Assembly (NCBI GenBank): GCA_020054685.1
Contig: JAHXBS010000021.1
Coordinates: 16,208 to 58,076, forward strand
DNA: 41,869 bases
Direction: 5' to 3'
DNA from: Rickettsiales bacterium
Lineage (GTDB): Bacteria > Pseudomonadota > Alphaproteobacteria > Rickettsiales > UBA1997
Within the stretch, counting starts at the first letter, position 1; each line of letters starts with the position of its first letter. A program made the translations under genes and the position numbers. The notes under the pieces were generated by a model that saw only the letters and a list, made by a program, of their open reading frames with translations, made no database searches and was not told where the DNA came from. Shown here one piece after another: positions 37,940 through 41,869 of this stretch.

Positions 37940-38980
37940 ATGATTTTTCAAAAAATATTAATAATAGGATTGGGAATGATTGGCGGATCATTTGCCAAAT
38001 ATCTAAAGCAGAAATTACCTGAAATAAAAATTTTTGCCACAGATAATAATCAAGAATCTCTTCACATAGCATTAGATAGTAAAATTATTGATAATATCTA
38101 TGATTTCAATGATTTAGATCATGAAATAGATTTAATTATAATTGCCACACCGCTGTTACAATATGAAACCATTTTTAATAAAATTAGCAAAATAAACTAT
38201 AAAACCTCTTTAGAGCAACTCCATGTGCCGCTAATTATTGATTTTGGGTCAATTAAAAATTTTAAATTTAAAAATATTCCTAAAAATTTTATTGGCTGCC
38301 ATCCAATTGCTGGATCACATAAATATGGCTTTGAAAATTCAGATGCCAATATTTTTTATGATAAAAAAATAATAATTTGCAAAGAAAATCATCATATTAC
38401 TAAATTTTTTAACGATATATCACTAGATTCATTATTTATCCAGCCCGAAGAACATGATCAAATATATGGATTAATATCTCATTTACCACAATTTTTATCA
38501 TTTATGTTAAGTGATTTTACCCCAAAAGAAATTGATAAATCATATGATAAGATATTCAGATTACTCGACTCAAATCCAGATATTTGGAACGAAATATTCA
38601 CATTTAATAATAATATAATTGAAAAATATTATTATGAGTTTTTTGATAATCTTGAAAATAATTTCCACTTATTAAACAATCAAAAAATCAATAATATTAT
38701 TGATAAATCAATAAATCTTTCAACAAAATATAATATTAATTGCAATAATTTAAATATTAGTTTTTTTGAAAATAATTTCTCCTTATTATTTTTTAGAATT
38801 ATTATAATTATGAGCTACTTAGAAATTAATGATATTTCTAAATATCATAATTACCAAGGCCCTGCTTTTTTAGACTTTATCAACTTATTAGCAATTATTA
38901 AAAATACAGAATTTAACATATCTTACAATATTACAAAAAATATTGATGAGATTAATAATTTATTTGATAAAATTTCATGA
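37940..38980 (+). CDS. tyrA: prephenate/arogenate dehydrogenase family protein (TyrA-like)
   Basis: TyrA-family enzymes oxidise prephenate or arogenate with NAD(P)+ in tyrosine synthesis. The 346-residue protein starts with the Rossmann motif KILIIGLGMIGGSFAKYL. It continues with the IIIATPLLQYETIF and IIDFGSIKNF segments, then FIGCHPIAGSHKYGFENS, which holds the HPxAG substrate region of the family, and HDQIYGLISHLPQFLSFML, with the conserved SHLPQ. The C-terminal half is very Asn/Ile rich and divergent, so substrate choice (prephenate or arogenate) is not clear and reduced activity cannot be excluded. It overlaps lpxK by 4 bp (ATGA), so it leads a run of lipid A genes. Confidence 0.87.
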   Translation: MIFQKILIIGLGMIGGSFAKYLKQKLPEIKIFATDNNQESLHIALDSKIIDNIYDFNDLDHEIDLIIIATPLLQYETIFNKISKINYKTSLEQLHVPLIIDFGSIKNFKFKNIPKNFIGCHPIAGSHKYGFENSDANIFYDKKIIICKENHHITKFFNDISLDSLFIQPEEHDQIYGLISHLPQFLSFMLSDFTPKEIDKSYDKIFRLLDSNPDIWNEIFTFNNNIIEKYYYEFFDNLENNFHLLNNQKINNIIDKSINLSTKYNINCNNLNISFFENNFSLLFFRIIIIMSYLEINDISKYHNYQGPAFLDFINLLAIIKNTEFNISYNITKNIDEINNLFDKIS

Positions 38981-39951
38981 TCAATACTCCAAAATTTTGG
39001 CTTAACAAAAACCTTAAATCATTTCTATTAACTCCAATAAGCATAATATATTGGTTATTTTTTTCCTTTGATAGATTTTTTCAAAAAGGATATTCTTGCA
39101 AAAAAAACATAATTTGCATTGGCAATTTAAATCTTGGAGGTTCTGGTAAAACACCTACTGCCATTGCTATTGGTAAAATACTTAAAGAACTTAATATAAA
39201 TTATGCTTTTTTAAGCAGAGGCTATAGAGGTAGTAATAAAAAACTAACAAAACTTAATAAAAATATAGATTACAACCCTTTAATAACTGGTGACGAACCT
39301 TTATTACTAAAAGAATATGCTCCAACATATATTTGTAAAAACCGTCTAAAAGCAATTAAAGAAATATCAAAATATCAAGATTTAGAAGCAATTATACTTG
39401 ATGATGGTTATCAAAATAATTCTGTTAAAAAAGATCTTAATATATTAGTTGTTGATTCTAAATTTGGCTTTGGCAATAAACTTCTATTCCCTGCTGGCCC
39501 ATTAAGGCAGACTATAAAATCTGGATTCAAGCAAGCTGATATCATTATTGTAATTGGCAAAATGGATCTTGCTTTGAAAAATTTAATACCTGAAGATAAA
39601 ATAATTAACGCATCTATTGAGATCAAAAATATTAAAAATTTTCAAGAAAAGCAATATATTGCATTTTGTGGTATTGCCTATCCTCAGAAATTCTTCTCTC
39701 TTTTAAAAGATAATAATATAAATTTATATCAACAAATAGAATTTTGTGATCACTATTATTATAAAAAAAAGGATCTAGATCAGATTATTAAAATGGCAAA
39801 AGAAAATAACACTGGCATTATTACCACAAAAAAAGATTGGGTAAAATTTGACAGCAACTATAAAAAAGAGATCTCTTTTCTTGATATTGATATAATTTTT
39901 AATGATAAAAGCAAGCTCAAGGAATTTATTCAATCCAAGATCAATGTTTAA
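38977..39951 (+). CDS. lpxK: tetraacyldisaccharide 4'-kinase
   Basis: LpxK adds the 4'-phosphate to the lipid A precursor at the inner face of the inner membrane. The 324-residue protein has an N-terminal membrane-associated segment (LTPISIIYWLFFSFDRFF) and Walker A within GNLNLGGSGKTPTAIAI (about 49-65). FLSRGYRGS, TGDEPLLLKEY, LDDGYQNNSVKKDLNILVVD and LFPAGPLRQ follow, all LpxK signatures. The last part has FCGIAYPQKFFSLL and TTKKDWVKF. It is coupled to tyrA by a 4-bp overlap and to lpxL by 8 bp. Confidence 0.95.
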   Translation: MINTPKFWLNKNLKSFLLTPISIIYWLFFSFDRFFQKGYSCKKNIICIGNLNLGGSGKTPTAIAIGKILKELNINYAFLSRGYRGSNKKLTKLNKNIDYNPLITGDEPLLLKEYAPTYICKNRLKAIKEISKYQDLEAIILDDGYQNNSVKKDLNILVVDSKFGFGNKLLFPAGPLRQTIKSGFKQADIIIVIGKMDLALKNLIPEDKIINASIEIKNIKNFQEKQYIAFCGIAYPQKFFSLLKDNNINLYQQIEFCDHYYYKKKDLDQIIKMAKENNTGIITTKKDWVKFDSNYKKEISFLDIDIIFNDKSKLKEFIQSKINV

Positions 39952-40831
39952 AAATATCCGTTATATAATAGAATTTATCATAACAGTTACCATGATCCTT
40001 ATTTTTAAGGTTATTGGCTTTAAAAAATCTTCTGATTTTTCTGCTAAACTAGCCTTATTAATTGGTAAAAAATTAAAGGTCGATAAATTAGCAATTAACA
40101 ATATAAATCAAGCTCTGCCAAAATTAACTTATAATCAAAAAAGAGATATAATAGATCAAATGTGGCAAAATCTTGGAAGGATTATTGGCGAATTTTACCA
40201 TATATGGCGATTGAATCTACAACAAATTTATAATATCGTATCTATTGATAAAAAATCTAAGGAAAATATCGAACTTCTTAAAAAAGAAAATAAGGGTGGC
40301 ATTATAGTTAGTGGCCATATTGGAAATTGGGAAGTTGGTCCAAAAGCACTATTAAATAGTGGTTTAAAAATAAATATTTTATACCGACCTCTCAACAACC
40401 CCTATATCGAGAATTTAACAACAAAGCTACGAAAAAAACATGGTGTTAAAATGATCCCGAAAAGTAATAAAGGCAATAAACAAATTATTCAGGCATTAAA
40501 AAATAATGAATATGTTGTAATACTTGCTGATCAAAAAATCACCCAAGGCCATCCAATTAAATTCTTTCATGATTTAGCAACAACCTCAACTTTTATTGCT
40601 AAAATTGCCATGAGATATAATATTTCAGTAACTATGGCAAGGGTTATCAGAAAAAATAAATATCAATTTAGCCTTGAGATAAATGAGCCAATTATTTATA
40701 GCAACATTGCTAAAGAAAAAAAAGGCTTGGATATAATTAAATTTAGTGCTACAATAAATCAAACACTAGAAAAGTGGATTTCTCAATATCCTTCTCAGTG
40801 GTTTTGGGTTCATGATAGGTGGAAAAAATAA
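39944..40831 (+). CDS. lpxL: lipid A biosynthesis late acyltransferase (LpxL/HtrB family)
   Basis: This family adds secondary acyl chains to Kdo-lipid A. The ATG at 39944, overlapping the lpxK stop by 8 bp, gives 295 residues and an N-terminal membrane helix soon after (YIIEFIITVTMILIFKVIGF). An upstream in-frame ATG (39902) would add 14 polar residues. Motifs include IVSGHIGNWEVG, with the HxxxxE catalytic pattern, INILYRPLNNPYIE, MIPKSNKGNKQII, VVILADQKI and the end PSQWFWVHDRWKK. The exact position acylated is not readable. With lpxK and kdsD it shows a lipid A/LPS outer membrane, unlike Anaplasmataceae. Confidence 0.92.
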   Translation: MFKNIRYIIEFIITVTMILIFKVIGFKKSSDFSAKLALLIGKKLKVDKLAINNINQALPKLTYNQKRDIIDQMWQNLGRIIGEFYHIWRLNLQQIYNIVSIDKKSKENIELLKKENKGGIIVSGHIGNWEVGPKALLNSGLKINILYRPLNNPYIENLTTKLRKKHGVKMIPKSNKGNKQIIQALKNNEYVVILADQKITQGHPIKFFHDLATTSTFIAKIAMRYNISVTMARVIRKNKYQFSLEINEPIIYSNIAKEKKGLDIIKFSATINQTLEKWISQYPSQWFWVHDRWKK

Positions 40832-40844
40832 AATTATATAATAT

Positions 40845-41558
40845 ATGGCCACATTATTTAGAGTAATATTAATAGCATCTTTAATAAATTTATCTTCTTG
40901 CGCTTTTTTAATGAATAAGAAAGAAGTTGATCTATCAATTTCAAGCAATCCTTCGGGAGCTAATATTATTATCAATAATAGAAATTATGGCACTACTCCA
41001 AAAATTATCAAAATTACACCTAAAAATTACAACATTAATTTACAACTGCCAAATTATGGCTCTTCAAATTTTCAAGCTCAAACTTGGCAATCTGTAAGAA
41101 AAGGCTCAGAGGGTTTTAGATGTATTATGGACGCTTTAGGCTCAGTATTAATACTTCCATATTTTTCATTTATGTCTTCTTATTGTAAAGATTTTAAGCA
41201 AAAAGATTTTTTAATAACAATTCCACAAAATAATGCCAAGAACGCAAATTTACTCCCCAATAATGGACCAATGCCTATTGGATCTCAAATTCCAAATAGC
41301 TATCCAAACCGATATAATCAAGCAAGAAAAAGAAGTATAGCTAATAAGAGTTATAATAGCGCACAATATCAACAACAATATAATAGCTATTACAACCCTT
41401 ATGATAATGATAATATTTCACATTATCAAAATAATAATAATTATAATTCAAATCCCTCCAAACCAATAATCAAAAATTATCCACAAAATATTTTGCCTAA
41501 TAATGATATTGGCCAAAACCTTTATCGCGATGTATATTCAAGAGAAACAAGGCGTTAA
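40845..41558 (+). CDS. PEGA-domain lipoprotein
   Basis: The 237-residue product has a lipoprotein signal ending in the lipobox LSSC (Cys19). A PEGA-like beta domain follows at about 28-72 (DLSISSNPSGANIIINNRN; YGTTPKIIKITPKNY), a fold often found in surface or wall-linked proteins. About 90-125 form a conserved-looking segment with a hydrophobic stretch (MDALGSVLILPYFSFMSSYC). The rest (130-237) is Asn, Tyr and Gln rich, low complexity and probably disordered. It starts 13 bp after lpxL and may be transcribed with it. The function is unknown; an outer-membrane lipoprotein is likely. Confidence 0.78.
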   Translation: MATLFRVILIASLINLSSCAFLMNKKEVDLSISSNPSGANIIINNRNYGTTPKIIKITPKNYNINLQLPNYGSSNFQAQTWQSVRKGSEGFRCIMDALGSVLILPYFSFMSSYCKDFKQKDFLITIPQNNAKNANLLPNNGPMPIGSQIPNSYPNRYNQARKRSIANKSYNSAQYQQQYNSYYNPYDNDNISHYQNNNNYNSNPSKPIIKNYPQNILPNNDIGQNLYRDVYSRETRR

Positions 41559-41580
41559 ATCACCTACCTTAATAGTAAAA

Positions 41581-41597
41581 TTGGGGTCTGACCCCAA
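41581..41597. repeat. 17-bp palindrome TTGGGGTC-T-GACCCCAA
   Basis: This is a perfect 8-bp stem around a single central base, unusually GC-rich for this window. It lies 22 bp after the PEGA lipoprotein stop and before the IS630 remnant. It could act as a terminator, but similar GGGGTC/GACCCC palindromes also occur as dispersed or transposon-linked repeats. Confidence 0.6.
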
Positions 41598-41665
41598 TAA
41601 TTAAAAAATTTATTGCATCAAATTAAAATAAATGGTACAATAATCATATTATACCAAGTTGTAAC

Positions 41666-41869
41666 CTATACATAAGGACTTATCCATTTAAAGCCAGTTA
41701 TCGATTTAACAATTTCCTTATTTTTATTATAATAAATCATAGCTTCCTCAAGCTTATCTTCCACGGCGTCCATCGAATCAAACATTAAATTGGTAAAGAA
41801 TTTTTCTCTCATCTTATCCCACATATTTTCAGATGGATTTATTTCTGGACAGCGTGGTGGTAAATGCAG
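41666..41869 (-). mobile_element. IS630-family transposase, C-terminal part (runs off the window)
   Basis: The minus-strand frame is open from the window edge to TAG at 41666-41668 and encodes 67 residues. They show the IS630/Tc1-mariner C-terminal pattern: LPPRCPEINPSENMWDKM, with the last acidic residue of the DDE triad in NPSEN, then a FDSMDAVEDKLEEA helix and the end VKSITGFKWISPYV. The rest lies outside the window, so it is unknown whether the element is complete. Its end should lie between 41598 and 41665, but no terminal repeat could be identified without the other end. Confidence 0.88.

Overview
The window is strongly AT-rich and gene-dense, and looks like part of an alphaproteobacterial chromosome of the Rickettsiales type. 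Pointers are the asparagine/lysine/isoleucine-rich proteins, an alphaproteobacterial-style Fur/Mur protein, a type II homoserine kinase (ThrB), a DUF374 acyltransferase, an adjacent sucA-sucB pair, a separate pntA2 subunit gene, and lipid A/Kdo genes. It encodes more biosynthesis than classical Rickettsia (PurE, GuaB, PyrE, ThiC, ThrB, a TyrA-family protein). That suggests a less dependent lineage, for instance an extracellular or protist-associated member of the order. This placement is inference from gene content; no search was run.

Layout. 1-9008 (+): 3' part of murD, then a very large secreted cysteine-rich protein whose frame is cut by one in-frame TAG at 2437-2439, then purE and an exported MsrB-MsrA fusion. 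9005-10394 (-): DUF374 lysophospholipid acyltransferase and transaldolase. 10461-13927: priA (+) convergent with guaB (-). 14065-17021 (+): tight run of a Fur/Mur regulator, an HExxH zincin-like protein, thrB and pgeF. 17169-19445 (+): a beta-barrel surface protein and a cysteine-rich single-span membrane protein that runs directly into tRNA-Phe (-). A 38-residue CcmD-like gene follows, then sucB/sucA (-), selO (+) and an unrecognised membrane protein (-).

26553-26844 holds tRNA-Gln (-). Its 3' end plus 16 bp of flank is duplicated 186 bp away, like the two att sites of a lost integrative element. Next come pntA2-thiC (+), an orphan ATP-grasp protein and pyrE (-), kdsD and pntB (+), and a small acidic ORF with a nearby 17-bp inverted repeat. 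34502-37812 (-) is an envelope operon read as 51-residue lipoprotein, Asn-rich protein, CtpA protease, SurA-like chaperone. 37940-41558 (+) is a TyrA-family gene, lpxK, lpxL and a PEGA lipoprotein, coupled by overlaps or short gaps. The right edge holds a palindrome and the 3' end of an IS630-family transposase (-).

Themes: envelope building (MurD, PgeF, KdsD, LpxK, LpxL, DUF374 acyltransferase, CtpA, SurA-like) and central metabolism (SucAB, PntA2/PntB, transaldolase). There are also several exported or membrane proteins unknown to me that are rich in cysteine or of low complexity. Those, the interrupted giant gene and the tRNA-Gln scar are the parts most likely to hold undescribed biology.
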